64,000 nt of DNA from Gemmatimonadota bacterium (GTDB lineage: Bacteria > Gemmatimonadota > Gemmatimonadetes > Longimicrobiales > Gaopeijiaceae): positions 1-64,000 of the forward strand of contig DQPL01000100.1 of NCBI GenBank assembly GCA_015664885.1. Direction: 5' to 3'. The first letter of the stretch is position 1. Each line of letters opens with the position of its first letter. The notes under the pieces were generated by a model that worked only from the letters and a program-made list of their open reading frames with translations, was not told the origin of the DNA and did no database searches. The position numbers and the translations under genes were made by a program. Positions 1-7,406 of this stretch are shown one piece after another.

Positions 1-500
1 AGGCACCGGGTCGAAGGGCCATGCCAACGGCAGAAAAAAGCTGGGATCGGTCCAACAGCGGCAATATCTTCCGCCTGCACACGATCCGCAACGTATCCAC
101 GGGCCGCCTAAGGAGAGGGCGCCCGCCGGCCGACCCGGCACTCAAGCCTCCGAACTCGTTGCACCTCATGACCATCGTGCCGTAGCGGGTATGTACGGCG
201 GGAGGCTCCCAAAAGCAGGTGCGCTACCGAAGCGACAGGGATTCCTGCTCCCGCTCATGCAGCGTGCGGTCCCCAGGCTCCAAGGGCCGGTACGTGGAAG
301 TGTTGCTGCAGGAGCAGCGTAGGGAACCTGGACGGGAAGTGCCTGTTGCCGCCGTGCCCTACCAGAAGCGGCCTTGGGAGGTGCGAGCGTCCCAACATTC
401 GTCCCAACATCCCCTCCTCAGGACCCTCTCTCGTACCAGCTCCACACCCCCCTTTTGGGTACCAAGAAGCCCCCCAGGCCAGTGACCTGGAGGGCGAAGA
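1..500. other. No gene recognised
   Basis: Open frames here are short and none resembles a protein family. I compared the stretch with SRP RNA, tmRNA and RNase P RNA hallmarks from memory and found no convincing match. A GCTGC/GCAGC hairpin near 312-325 is visible, but no tRNA T-arm occurs before 510. It may be leader or trailer sequence of the tRNA cluster. Confidence 0.4.
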
Positions 501-582
501 CGGAGCGCGAGGGATTCGAACCCCCAAGCCCTTTCGGGCGCTCGCTTTCGAGGCGAGTGCAATACCATTCTGCCAGCGCTCC
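501..582 (-). tRNA. tRNA-Ser(CGA)
   Basis: Type II tRNA with a 7-bp acceptor stem, long variable arm and T-loop TTCGAAT. The anticodon loop CTCGAAA gives CGA, decoding UCG. The discriminator is G, as usual for serine tRNAs. CCA is not encoded. It is the promoter-distal end of the minus-strand cluster. Confidence 0.95.
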
Positions 583-702
583 AAACAGCAAAGCCCGGCT
601 ACCCGAGGGCAGACCGGGCGGAAGCCTCCGCGCCTCGAGCTCGAACAGTGCGTTCGAATCCGGGCGATATCAAGAAACCGCCGCCTCCGGCGGCACTACC
701 AA

Positions 703-776
703 TCGGGGCGCCCGGATTCGAACCGGGGACCTCTGCGACCCGAACGCAGCGCTCTACCGGACTGAGCCACGCCCCG
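703..776 (-). tRNA. tRNA-Pro(CGG)
   Basis: Perfect 7-bp acceptor stem CGGGGCG/CGCCCCG and anticodon loop TTCGGGT, so anticodon CGG decoding CCG. Discriminator A. The complete cloverleaf is visible on the minus strand. Confidence 0.95.
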
Positions 777-799
777 GAACCAACTCGGGTCAATCAATG

Positions 800-950
800 T
801 ACGGACGGGTTGAATTGACCTCGCTTCGCTCGGTCGTCTCGCGGAAGTGCCTTCCCGGGCATCTCCCTACCCACTTTTGCCGCTCGACCCGAACCCACTT
901 GGTGATCTTCTGCGAAGATCACGTGGGTTCGAACGCTTTCGGTTATCAAT
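800..950. repeat. tRNA-Ser-associated palindromic repeat, copy A
   Basis: About 125 nt (810-934) are shared with a second copy at 1088-1214. Both contain CGCTCGGTCGTCTCGCGGAA on the left and a long imperfect palindrome on the right. In this copy the palindrome spans 890-931: CGAACCCAC, spacer, GTGATCTTC, TGC loop, then the complementary arms. The arms include the tRNA T-arm core GGGTTCGA. The element lies between a degenerate copy of the 3' end of the adjacent tRNA-Ser(GGA) (ACGGACGGGTTGAATT, from 801) and the true 3' end (from 952). It therefore looks like an insertion or duplication at a tRNA 3' end. Confidence 0.75.
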
Positions 951-953
951 CAA

Positions 954-1037
954 CGGACGGGGTGGGATTCGAACCCACGCGGGCGTGAGCCCACACGATT
1001 TCCAATCGTGCGCCTTAAGCCACTCGGCCACCCGTCC
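954..1037 (-). tRNA. tRNA-Ser(GGA)
   Basis: Type II tRNA with acceptor GGACGGG/CCCGTCC, anticodon loop TTGGAAA (GGA, decoding UCC/UCU), long variable arm and G discriminator. Its 3' end abuts repeat copy A. Confidence 0.95.
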
Positions 1038-1076
1038 ACGACCCTTGGTGCCGCGGAAAGGGCAGCAGACTACTTC

Positions 1077-1241
1077 AGCGGAGGGAGTGGAATGGACCTC
1101 GCTCCGCTCGGTCGTCTCGCGGAACAACCTCTTGGGATCATTCCGCTCCCGATCTGCCGCTCGACTCGAACCCACTCTGTGATCTTCTGCGAAGATCACG
1201 TGGGTTCGAACCCCATAATCATTCTTGCTTCGTGCTTTCAG
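1077..1241. repeat. tRNA-Ser-associated palindromic repeat, copy B
   Basis: Second copy of the element at 800-950. The shared left block is at 1088-1124 and the palindrome at 1167-1208, with a perfect GTGATCTTC/GAAGATCAC inner stem, TGC loop and CGAACCCAC/GTGGGTTCG outer arms. It is flanked by AGCGGAGGGAGTGGAAT (from 1076) and by the matching 3' end of tRNA-Ser(GCT) (from 1240). The copy thus sits between a partial and a complete tRNA-Ser 3' end, as copy A does. The middle segments of the copies differ, while the palindrome loop-side arms are identical, which suggests selection on structure. Confidence 0.75.
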
Positions 1242-1325
1242 CGGAGGGAGTGGGATTCGAACCCACGCGGTGTTGCCACCAACGCCTTAGCAGGGCGCCG
1301 CCATAAGCCACTCGGCCATCCCTCC
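1242..1325 (-). tRNA. tRNA-Ser(GCT)
   Basis: Type II tRNA with acceptor GGAGGGA/TCCCTCC and anticodon loop CTGCTAA (GCU, decoding AGC/AGU). It has a G discriminator. Its 3' end abuts repeat copy B. Confidence 0.95.
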
Positions 1326-1350
1326 AAGCGGAGGCAGGAGCCTCCTGTAA

Positions 1351-1423
1351 TTGCCCCGCTAGGGATCGAACCTAGACTCTCCGGAACCAGAATCCGGCGT
1401 GTTGCCAATTACACCACGGGGCA
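1351..1423 (-). tRNA. tRNA-Gln(CTG)
   Basis: Acceptor TGCCCCG/CGGGGCA starts with U1-A72, as is typical of bacterial tRNA-Gln. The anticodon loop TTCTGGT gives CUG. The T-arm CTAGG/CCTAG closes a TTCGATC loop. Discriminator A. Confidence 0.93.
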
Positions 1424-1428
1424 ATAAG

Positions 1429-1501
1429 AGCCACCAGTCGGATTTGAACCGACGACCCCGTCATTACGAGTGACGTGCTCTACCAACTGAGCTATGGTGG
1501 C
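1429..1501 (-). tRNA. tRNA-Thr(CGT)
   Basis: Acceptor GCCACCA/TGGTGGC, anticodon loop CTCGTAA (CGU, decoding ACG) and T-loop TTCAAAT. A full cloverleaf is present. Confidence 0.95.
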
Positions 1502-1512
1502 GATCCCGTAAA

Positions 1513-1585
1513 TGGAGCCGAGGGGAATCGAACCCCTGACCTCAGCGTTGCGAACGCTGCGCTCTCCCAACTGAGCTACGGCCCC
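1513..1585 (-). tRNA. tRNA-Ala(CGC)
   Basis: Acceptor GGGGCCG/CGGCTCC contains the G3-U70 wobble pair that is the alanine identity element. The anticodon loop TTCGCAA gives CGC (GCG codon). Discriminator A. Confidence 0.95.
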
Positions 1586-1597
1586 CCTTGTTCTCCA

Positions 1598-1671
<74 letters not shown>

Positions 1672-1698
1672 GATCCTTCGAAACCCAGAGTCCGTTAA

Positions 1699-1772
1699 CG
1701 CGCCCGGAGGGATTCGAACCCCCGACCTCCTGGTCCGTAGCCAGGCACTCTATCCAGCTGAGCTACGGGCGC
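1699..1772 (-). tRNA. tRNA-Arg(ACG)
   Basis: Acceptor GCGCCCG/CGGGCGC and anticodon loop CTACGGA. The genomic anticodon is ACG, whose A34 is normally deaminated to inosine by TadA to read CGU/CGC/CGA. Discriminator G. Confidence 0.95.
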
Positions 1773-1817
1773 TCACAGCAAAACCAACCTGCATCCCTCG
1801 CCAGGTGCGGCGAAGAG

Positions 1818-1901
1818 TGCCCACGACAGGACTCGAACCTGTACGCCGTTTCCGACACTGGTCCCTCAAACCAGCCTGTCTACCAATTCCAGCACGTGGG
1901 C
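1818..1901 (-). tRNA. tRNA-Leu(GAG)
   Basis: Type II tRNA with long variable arm, acceptor GCCCACG/CGTGGGC, anticodon loop TTGAGGG (GAG, decoding CUC/CUU) and discriminator A. Confidence 0.95.
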
Positions 1902-1940
1902 GACACCGAGACCGTCCAGACCGCGCAGACGGACCAGCAA

Positions 1941-2025
1941 TGCTCGAGGAGGGACTCGAACCCTCACGGGGTTAACCCCCACAGGGTCCTGAACCCTGCG
2001 CGTCTACCAATTCCGCCACCCGAGC
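1941..2025 (-). tRNA. tRNA-Leu(CAG)
   Basis: Type II tRNA with acceptor GCTCGGG/CTCGAGC (one G-U pair), anticodon loop TTCAGGA (CAG, decoding CUG), a strong variable-arm hairpin and discriminator A. Confidence 0.95.
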
Positions 2026-2055
2026 GCAGCACGGGCCTACCGACCCGGTCCAACA

Positions 2056-2128
<73 letters not shown>

Positions 2129-2195
2129 CGCACACACGACCTGGAAGCCGACACCTTTACGGCACCTGCCGACTTCATATGTCAATCAACTCCAG

Positions 2196-2269
2196 CGGGG
2201 CTGACGAGACTCGAACTCGCGACCTCCGGTGTGACAGACCGGCACTCTAACCAACTGAGCTACAGCCCC
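2196..2269 (-). tRNA. tRNA-Asp(GTC)
   Basis: Acceptor GGGGCTG/CAGCCCC, anticodon loop CTGTCAC (GUC), T-loop TTCGAGT and discriminator G as expected for aspartate. Confidence 0.95.
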
Positions 2270-2307
2270 TACGTGTCCTGCTGTTCTACATGACCTCCAC
2301 CTGCGCA

Positions 2308-2379
2308 TACCCCGGCGGGGAATTGAACCCCGATTACCAGGTTGAAAACCTGGCGTCCTGACCATTAGACGACCGGGGC
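2308..2379 (-). tRNA. tRNA-Glu(TTC)
   Basis: Acceptor GCCCCGG/CCGGGGT, with a wobble pair at 1:72, and anticodon loop TTTTCAA (UUC). The D-arm GTCT/GGAC is typical of tRNA-Glu, as is the short variable loop. Confidence 0.93.
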
Positions 2380-2393
2380 TCTCATCCGATCGA

Positions 2394-2466
2394 CAGGCCC
2401 GGAGGGAATCGAACCCCCAACCGCCGGTTTTGGAGACCGGTGCTCTACCAATTGAGCTACGGACCT
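2394..2466 (-). tRNA. tRNA-Trp(CCA)
   Basis: Acceptor AGGTCCG/CGGGCCT, anticodon loop CTCCAAA (CCA) and discriminator G. It is a complete cloverleaf with a canonical tryptophan body. Confidence 0.95.
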
Positions 2467-2509
2467 ATTCTTTAATCTCGCTCAAGTCAGCCTTGCCCAC
2501 GAGCGAAAA

Positions 2510-2582
2510 TGGCCAGGGGCAGAATCGAACTGCCGACACCATGATTTTCAGTCATGTGCTCTACCAACTGAGCTACCTGGCC
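2510..2582 (-). tRNA. tRNA-Phe(GAA)
   Basis: Acceptor GGCCAGG/CCTGGCC, anticodon loop CTGAAAA (GAA) and discriminator A. A terminator-like hairpin with a U6 tract ends only five nucleotides before its 5' end. Confidence 0.95.
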
Positions 2583-2587
2583 CAGAC

Positions 2588-2623
2588 AAAAAACCCGCCC
2601 AAGCCTTAGAGGGCGAGGGCGGG
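2588..2623 (-). terminator. Intrinsic terminator between tRNA-fMet and tRNA-Phe
   Basis: On the minus strand a perfect 7-bp stem CCCGCCC/GGGCGGG (2617-2623 with 2594-2600) is followed directly by six U residues (2588-2593). It would end the transcript that carries the initiator tRNA. It leaves almost no room for a separate promoter in front of tRNA-Phe. Confidence 0.75.
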
Positions 2624-2781
2624 AAGCTGCGAGAGGAGCCGATGCTACGGCGCCCCCGCTCCCGCCCGCCTTCGCGGGCTCCACGTATCAGTGACCGTCC
2701 AGATACTCGATGTCAGCACTACATCTCCTGGGTCATCCTAACGTGGGAAACGCCGCCCGACGGCGGCGCTTCGCGAGCCTA

Positions 2782-2855
<74 letters not shown>

Positions 2856-3059
2856 ACAGAGATGAGGAAGTTATACGACCGCCCAACCGGCGGTCAACCC
2901 GCTTGTGCGGTCGCACAGGCAGTCATCGGATACGCCCTTTCACAGGACAACATCGGCGCATGGGGCCACTCTCCTTAGCACAACATTCGCGGTTCTCAAG
3001 ACACTTCTCACGGGCTGGAGTTGAGGGCGCCCCGACCCGCGTATACCTTTGGCTCCCTT

Positions 3060-3133
3060 CGGGACGTGGCGCAGCCCGGTAGCGCACTGCAATGGGGTTG
3101 CAGGGGTCGCCGGTTCGAATCCGGCCGTCCCGA
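3060..3133 (+). tRNA. tRNA-Pro(GGG)
   Basis: This is the only plus-strand tRNA of the region. It has acceptor CGGGACG/CGTCCCG, anticodon loop ATGGGGT (GGG, decoding CCC/CCU), T-loop TTCGAAT and discriminator A. A strong terminator follows 14 nt later, so it is a single-gene unit. Confidence 0.95.
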
Positions 3134-3146
3134 TAGATGGAAGGTG

Positions 3147-3190
3147 AACTCCCTCAGCGCTTTAGGGCTCTGGGGGAGTTTTCTCTTTTT
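3147..3190 (+). terminator. Intrinsic terminator of tRNA-Pro(GGG)
   Basis: An 11-bp stem AACTCCCTCAG/CTGGGGGAGTT (one G-U pair) closes a 12-nt loop. It is followed by the U-rich tract TTTCTCTTTTT. Confidence 0.85.
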
Positions 3191-3869
3191 GGAGCTCCAA
3201 TACGTAACTCCAATACCTTGGGCGGTAATTGGGCCGATTTCCCTCGGATTGGGGTGCCGGGATGGGCGGGTCGTGGGCCTGGGCAGGGCTATGGGGGATG
3301 CAGCCCCCGCCCGGGGGATCGAGTCAGCAGAGGCAGAGGGCTCTGTCTATCCAGACAAGCTGAGCCATTCGGCCGCCTCGGCCCGCCCGCCTGAACATCT
3401 CCGCGTCCCACTCCACCTTCGTGGCAGCACCCTCGCATCGCGCCGCCACCCACGATCGGACCCAGCCCAAGGCCCCCACCTCCGTGTCCCACCCACGACA
3501 CGTCCCGCACCGATTCCTACGCCCAAAGGGTCGTTGGAATCGCTATCTGTACCGCATCAGACCAGTGTCAGTTGTCCGATCGAGTCGCTGTCCAGTTGAT
3601 CGTAAACTGCTGCTGTCCCACCTCGAACGTGCCGGTCCCGGACGGACGTTGGATCGCGTATGCGTCAGAAGAAAGCGGCAGGGGTGAGATTTATGTGAGG
3701 TCGTTTCCGGATGGTGAGGGGGCGAGTTCGGTGTATGGAGACGTCGGCCTATACGGCTTCCGCCGAGAGATCGAACTCGGATTGGGTGCGTGATCTCAGC
3801 CGCGTCCCCTGATGGGCACGTTTCGGAGTAGCACTCGACTCACGGGCCTACTCCTCCCACCCGACACGA
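3191..3869. other. Region without an intact gene
   Basis: Apart from the short propeller remnant at 3632-3724 no coding signal is convincing. Frames are short and lack family motifs. The sequence 3420-3560 is C-rich and of unusual composition. I read this as degraded sequence between the tRNA block and the first intact gene. Confidence 0.4.
3632..3724 (+). pseudogene. Remnant of a TolB/PD40-type propeller
   Basis: About thirty codons encode PDGRWIAYASEESGRGEIYV followed by RSFPDGEG. This is the diagnostic blade of TolB/PD40 propellers, commonly found C-terminal to bacterial serine/threonine kinases or in S9 peptidase relatives (pattern SPDGRWIAY..N.SG..E.YVR.FP). Nothing recognisable precedes or follows it and there is no start codon context. 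It is therefore a fragment of a lost gene, not a small protein. Confidence 0.6.
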
Positions 3870-4727
3870 CTACCTCACGGGTTCCTTGCTCTGCAAGCCG
3901 CTCGCCTGGAAGACCCGGTACCGGTACGCCACGAGCCCGCGCTTCAAGCACTGGCGCAAGGCGTTGCTCCCCAGATAGCTCTCGAGTATCGCGTTCATCG
4001 AGGCAAGAGGCCGTGTGAGGGCGATGAGTAGGCCAAGCGCCCGATCACGGGAGCGGTCGAGCTTGAGAAACGGCGTCAAATCTAAGTCTTCCACGAGCTC
4101 GAAACCGTTCTCCACAGCGAGGGCATCCAGGGCCTCGGGCCGCAGGAGCGAGCTCAAACGCCACCCTTTGCGGAACTCTCGCACCCACCGATCATCTTCG
4201 GCCCCCGCGAGAAAGTCATCGCACAGCACCAGGTACCCGTTCGCCGCAACCACCGTCGCGATGTTGGCAACCAAAGCTTCCGCGTCTGCAGCCTGGACGA
4301 AGGACTCGATCCCGAAAGCGAGATCCACTGGGCCGGGCAGAGGGTCCGAGCAGAAATCGAGCTCGAGGATCGTGGCCCGCGCTCCAAGTCGCGTACGCGC
4401 GAGCTCCGTGTGAACCCTGCTATTAGTGACTCCGATACCCGCGACCTCTGTCCCGTGGAGCACATGTTCCAGGCTCGCGCCGACGCCACAGCCGAGGTCG
4501 AGTATACGGCGGGCGCCGCTCTCGGCGATGCGGGCCCGCAGTAGATCGTGCACGAAGTGAAAGGCCTGTTCGCGGCTGCCGATGCCCTCACCCCAAACCG
4601 CTCGGTGAATGGTGCCTTGCGCACCGCCTTGGCCATGGGCGAGAAAGTTCGTGGTGTTCTGGTCATAATAGCGCGCCACGTCGGCGCTCTCGAACCTCAC
4701 TAGGCGGACGCTAGGAACGGGGGACAC
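3870..4727 (-). CDS. Class I SAM-dependent methyltransferase
   Basis: The glycine-rich SAM motif I, RILDLGCGVG, lies near residues 74-83 of the 285-residue form. It is followed by an acidic loop and the motif DLAFGIESFVQ, where methyltransferases of the small-molecule type bind substrate. Upstream, YYDQNTTNFLAHGQGG and IHRAVWGEG resemble methyltransferases acting on isoprenoid or sterol-like substrates, but the substrate cannot be named. I prefer the GTG at 4727 because the family-like sequence begins just after it. The frame stays open to 4847 through sequence that looks non-coding. It is a single gene, divergent from the CMD remnant. Confidence 0.75.
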   Translation of the reverse strand: MSPVPSVRLVRFESADVARYYDQNTTNFLAHGQGGAQGTIHRAVWGEGIGSREQAFHFVHDLLRARIAESGARRILDLGCGVGASLEHVLHGTEVAGIGVTNSRVHTELARTRLGARATILELDFCSDPLPGPVDLAFGIESFVQAADAEALVANIATVVAANGYLVLCDDFLAGAEDDRWVREFRKGWRLSSLLRPEALDALAVENGFELVEDLDLTPFLKLDRSRDRALGLLIALTRPLASMNAILESYLGSNALRQCLKRGLVAYRYRVFQASGLQSKEPVR

Positions 4728-4888
4728 ATGGTGCAGACTCTCTCTGGATCGTTGGAAGGGCGGCCTGACATCTTTCGGTTCCTGCGCGGCCAATCTGGTC
4801 ACCGAACCAGGCACGCGCGAGCCGCAAGGCGAGTCCTTCGGACCCACCCACCTCTTTCCGCGACTGCAGCAATCGCTTGTTAGATAGC

Positions 4889-5236
4889 TTGGAGGTACGC
4901 TGACTCGACATCGGCTCTGCCGTCGGCAGAGGACACGGACTAAGTGATAAAAAGCTCATGGGCCTGGCGGACTATCGGGAAAGCGAGGTGTACAGCGATC
5001 TCGAGAAGCTCGTCCTCGACTACACCGTCGCCCTGACCCGAACTCCAGCCGAGGTCCCCGACGCACTCGTGGAAGACCTGCGCGAGCACATCAGTGAAGA
5101 AGCGCTGGTAGAACTAAGCGCATCGATCGCCTGGAAGAATTTTCGCGCGCGGTTCAATCGCGGCTTCGACATCGAGGCCCAGGGATTCTCGCAAGGGGCG
5201 TGCTGTCCTTTGCCGGAGGGACCCAGGCAAGTCTGA
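4889..5236 (+). CDS. AhpD/CMD-like protein, 5'-truncated, UGA (probable Sec) at active-site Cys
   Basis: The carboxymuconolactone decarboxylase (AhpD) family uses a CxxC pair for peroxide or thiol redox chemistry. Frame 3 reads UGA at 4901-4903, then LDIGSAVGRGHGLSDKKL. Next come LEKLVLDYTVALTRTPAEVP (near 5000) and the family end IAWKNFRARFNRGFDIEAQG. In relatives the residue directly before (L/I)DIGSA is the second cysteine of CxxC, so UGA takes its place. A 7-bp hairpin follows 18 nt after the UGA (separate entry). Upstream of the UGA the frame stays open to about 4800 but family similarity stops, and no start with a ribosome site is visible. ATG 4958 would give only 92 residues and lacks a Shine-Dalgarno. 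I read it as the 3' two-thirds of a selenoprotein gene, probably a remnant. TTG 4889 is only a nominal start. Confidence 0.65.
4901..4931 (+). promoter_or_regulatory. Candidate bacterial SECIS after UGA of the CMD-like gene
   Basis: UGA 4901-4903 is followed by CTCTGCC (4915-4921), loop GTC (4922-4924) and GGCAGAG (4925-4931), a perfect 7-bp stem. The apical loop begins 18 nt after the UGA and starts with G. Both fit the published bacterial SECIS rules (loop 16-37 nt from UGA, G in the first two loop positions). The coding sequence uses TCT and AGA here, which are uncommon in this GC-rich context, as expected if RNA structure constrains codon choice. Confidence 0.6.
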
Positions 5237-5240
5237 ATCG

Positions 5241-7307
5241 TTAGCGCACCCCCATCGCCGCCAGACCGCTCAAGAGCTGGATGAGGATGATTTGCTGGCC
5301 CTCGTGCACCCAGCTCGACATGCCGTAGCGGGTCGCACCAGGAAGCGGCACAGTCCCTATTCGCTCGCCAGTTCGCTTGTCGATCGAGAAGAGACTCTGC
5401 GCTCCGTCGGCCGTCTGGCCGGAGGCGATGAGCAGATCCGGTGTCACGACCATTGCCGCATGGCCGGGACGTCCGCGGTTCACCTCCACGCCCTCGACGC
5501 CCTGCAGCAGCGGGTGGTTTCGGATCATGTCTTGCTGCTGCTGCGGCGCGTCACCGTGGGGGATCGTCCATAGATGATCTCCCGTGTTCATGTCGATCGC
5601 GACCAGTCGACCATCCGGCCCCTTCCAGATCGGGAGACCGTCGAGCGTAGCCCGCCCTCCTCCACCCGCCGTCGTGCCGCGAGCCGCCCAATCGGAGTGG
5701 GTCGTTCCCGACTGGTTCGGGCCCTCGAGCGGCGCCTCGACACCGGGCACGACCACCAATCGGAAGCAGTTGCTATGGGACGTGAAGAACATGATGCCCT
5801 GCACAGGGTCCGCCACCGGAGGGCCGGTGATGTTGGTCCCGCCTGCACCACCCGGGCAGTTCCAAGCGGGTCCGGCCGGGTCACCGACGTGTGTCGGCGG
5901 ATCGAACAGCGCGTTGAAGAAGTTGCCTTCTTGCGCGACCTGTAACGCCGCCTGGTAGATCTCGGGCGTGTAGTCGATCAGGTGATCCGGAGTACGGCCC
6001 TGGAGGTCGTATGGCGCAGGTCTCGTCGGGAAAGGCTGAGTGGGTGACAGCTGCTCGCCAGGCACCCTCGACGCGGGCACCGGTCGCTCCTCGATCGGCC
6101 AGATCGGCTCACCGTTCTCACGGTTGAGCGCGTACACGAATGCCTGTTTGCTCGCCTGGAAAAGGCCCTTGATCTCGCGACCGTCCACGGTCACGTCCAT
6201 AAGGATGGGGGCGGTAGGCGTGTCGTAGTTCCAGATGTCGTGGTGCACCATCTGGTAGTGCCAAGCGCGTTCACCCGTCTCGACGTTCAGCGCGATGATG
6301 CTCGTGCTGAACAGGTTGTCCCCAGGATGGAAGCCGCCGTAATAGTCGATCGTCGTGCCGTTCGTCACGATATAGACGAGGCCGAGCTCCGGGTCCGCCG
6401 ACATTGGGGCCCACGAGGAGATGTCGCCGGTCCACTGCCACGCATCGTTCTCCCACGTGTCGTGGCCGAACTCGCCCGGCCGCGGGATCACGTTGAACCT
6501 CCACTTCAAGTCACCCGTGCGCGCGTCGTAAGCCAGAATGTCGCCCGGCACGTTCTCCATGCGCGTCTGGTTGTAGCCCTGCTCGGCCGAGTTGCCGACG
6601 ATCACGACATCGTTCACCACGATGGGGGGCGAGGAGGCCGTGATGTAGCCGATCTCCAACGGGATGCCCATATAAGGATCGTATTCCCGATTCAGGTCCT
6701 CCCAGGGGCCCCAACCCTCGATCAGGTCCGCCACCAGGTCCACGCTGCCAGACGACGGGAATCCAGGGATCGGCACGCCCTCACCCCAGCCCTCGAGCGG
6801 CAGGCCGGTGTCGGCGTCCAGCGCGTGCAGGAAGAACGCGGGCGTCGTGATGTAGACGACACCCCTGCCGTCGATTTCTCCGTACGCGATCCCCTTCCCG
6901 TAGCCCTGGCGCATCGAGTACTCCCACCGATGCGTGTTCGGCTCCGTAAAGCTCCACAGTACTTCACCAGACGCTGGATCGAGCGCGACCACGTGCCTGC
7001 GGTAGCCGGTCACCGTGATCAACTTGCCGTCGATCAGGCTCGGCGTCGCACGGTTGGTGCTCGGGCCGAAGCTCCCCGCGTCCCACTCCCACAGCACTTC
7101 GAGGTTCTCGAAGTTGGCCGCCGTGATCTGGGTTGAGGGGGTGTAGCGTGTGTGCCACGCGTCCCCACCCAGGAACGTCCACAGACCGTCTTCGGTGCCC
7201 GGTCCCTGCGCCATTAGCGCCAACGGCGCCGACATCAGCACGCCTAGCACGAGCGTAAGCCTAAAGATGGAAAACGGGCGCACGCGTGGACACGTGTTGT
7301 TCGTCAT
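5241..7307 (-). CDS. PQQ-dependent dehydrogenase (quinoprotein)
   Basis: This 688-residue protein begins with a signal peptide (hydrophobic [20 protein letters not shown]). It then shows the eight-bladed quinoprotein propeller with repeated W-type docking motifs such as [43 protein letters not shown] and [19 protein letters not shown]. The last resembles membrane glucose or alcohol dehydrogenases of the quinoprotein class. It should oxidise an alcohol or sugar in the periplasm with PQQ and pass electrons to the respiratory chain. There is no C-terminal cytochrome c motif. ATG 7307 is chosen because it is preceded by a GAGAGAAG ribosome site and starts the signal peptide; the frame extends further without support. 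It is followed closely upstream by the proline-racemase-family gene on the same strand. Confidence 0.9.
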   Translation of the reverse strand: MTNNTCPRVRPFSIFRLTLVLGVLMSAPLALMAQGPGTEDGLWTFLGGDAWHTRYTPSTQITAANFENLEVLWEWDAGSFGPSTNRATPSLIDGKLITVTGYRRHVVALDPASGEVLWSFTEPNTHRWEYSMRQGYGKGIAYGEIDGRGVVYITTPAFFLHALDADTGLPLEGWGEGVPIPGFPSSGSVDLVADLIEGWGPWEDLNREYDPYMGIPLEIGYITASSPPIVVNDVVIVGNSAEQGYNQTRMENVPGDILAYDARTGDLKWRFNVIPRPGEFGHDTWENDAWQWTGDISSWAPMSADPELGLVYIVTNGTTIDYYGGFHPGDNLFSTSIIALNVETGERAWHYQMVHHDIWNYDTPTAPILMDVTVDGREIKGLFQASKQAFVYALNRENGEPIWPIEERPVPASRVPGEQLSPTQPFPTRPAPYDLQGRTPDHLIDYTPEIYQAALQVAQEGNFFNALFDPPTHVGDPAGPAWNCPGGAGGTNITGPPVADPVQGIMFFTSHSNCFRLVVVPGVEAPLEGPNQSGTTHSDWAARGTTAGGGGRATLDGLPIWKGPDGRLVAIDMNTGDHLWTIPHGDAPQQQQDMIRNHPLLQGVEGVEVNRGRPGHAAMVVTPDLLIASGQTADGAQSLFSIDKRTGERIGTVPLPGATRYGMSSWVHEGQQIILIQLLSGLAAMGVR

Positions 7308-7406
7308 GATCGGCTTCTCTCTCGGGTTGCAACCGCTGGACTGCGGGTCAGCCCACATCGTGACCGCTCGGTCCGGCACGCGCAAGTTGCGGTATGGCCG
7401 ACGGAT

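Noticed and set aside
270-400. Possible SRP RNA next to tRNA-Ser
   Set aside because: The conserved GGAA tetraloop domain and symmetric loop could not be found on either strand.
590-700. Additional tRNA suggested by GTTCGAATCCGGGC near 650
   Set aside because: No T-stem pairing and no acceptor or anticodon stem around it.
6240-7136. 298-codon plus-strand frame opposite the PQQ dehydrogenase
   Set aside because: Arginine/histidine-rich antisense shadow without family motifs.
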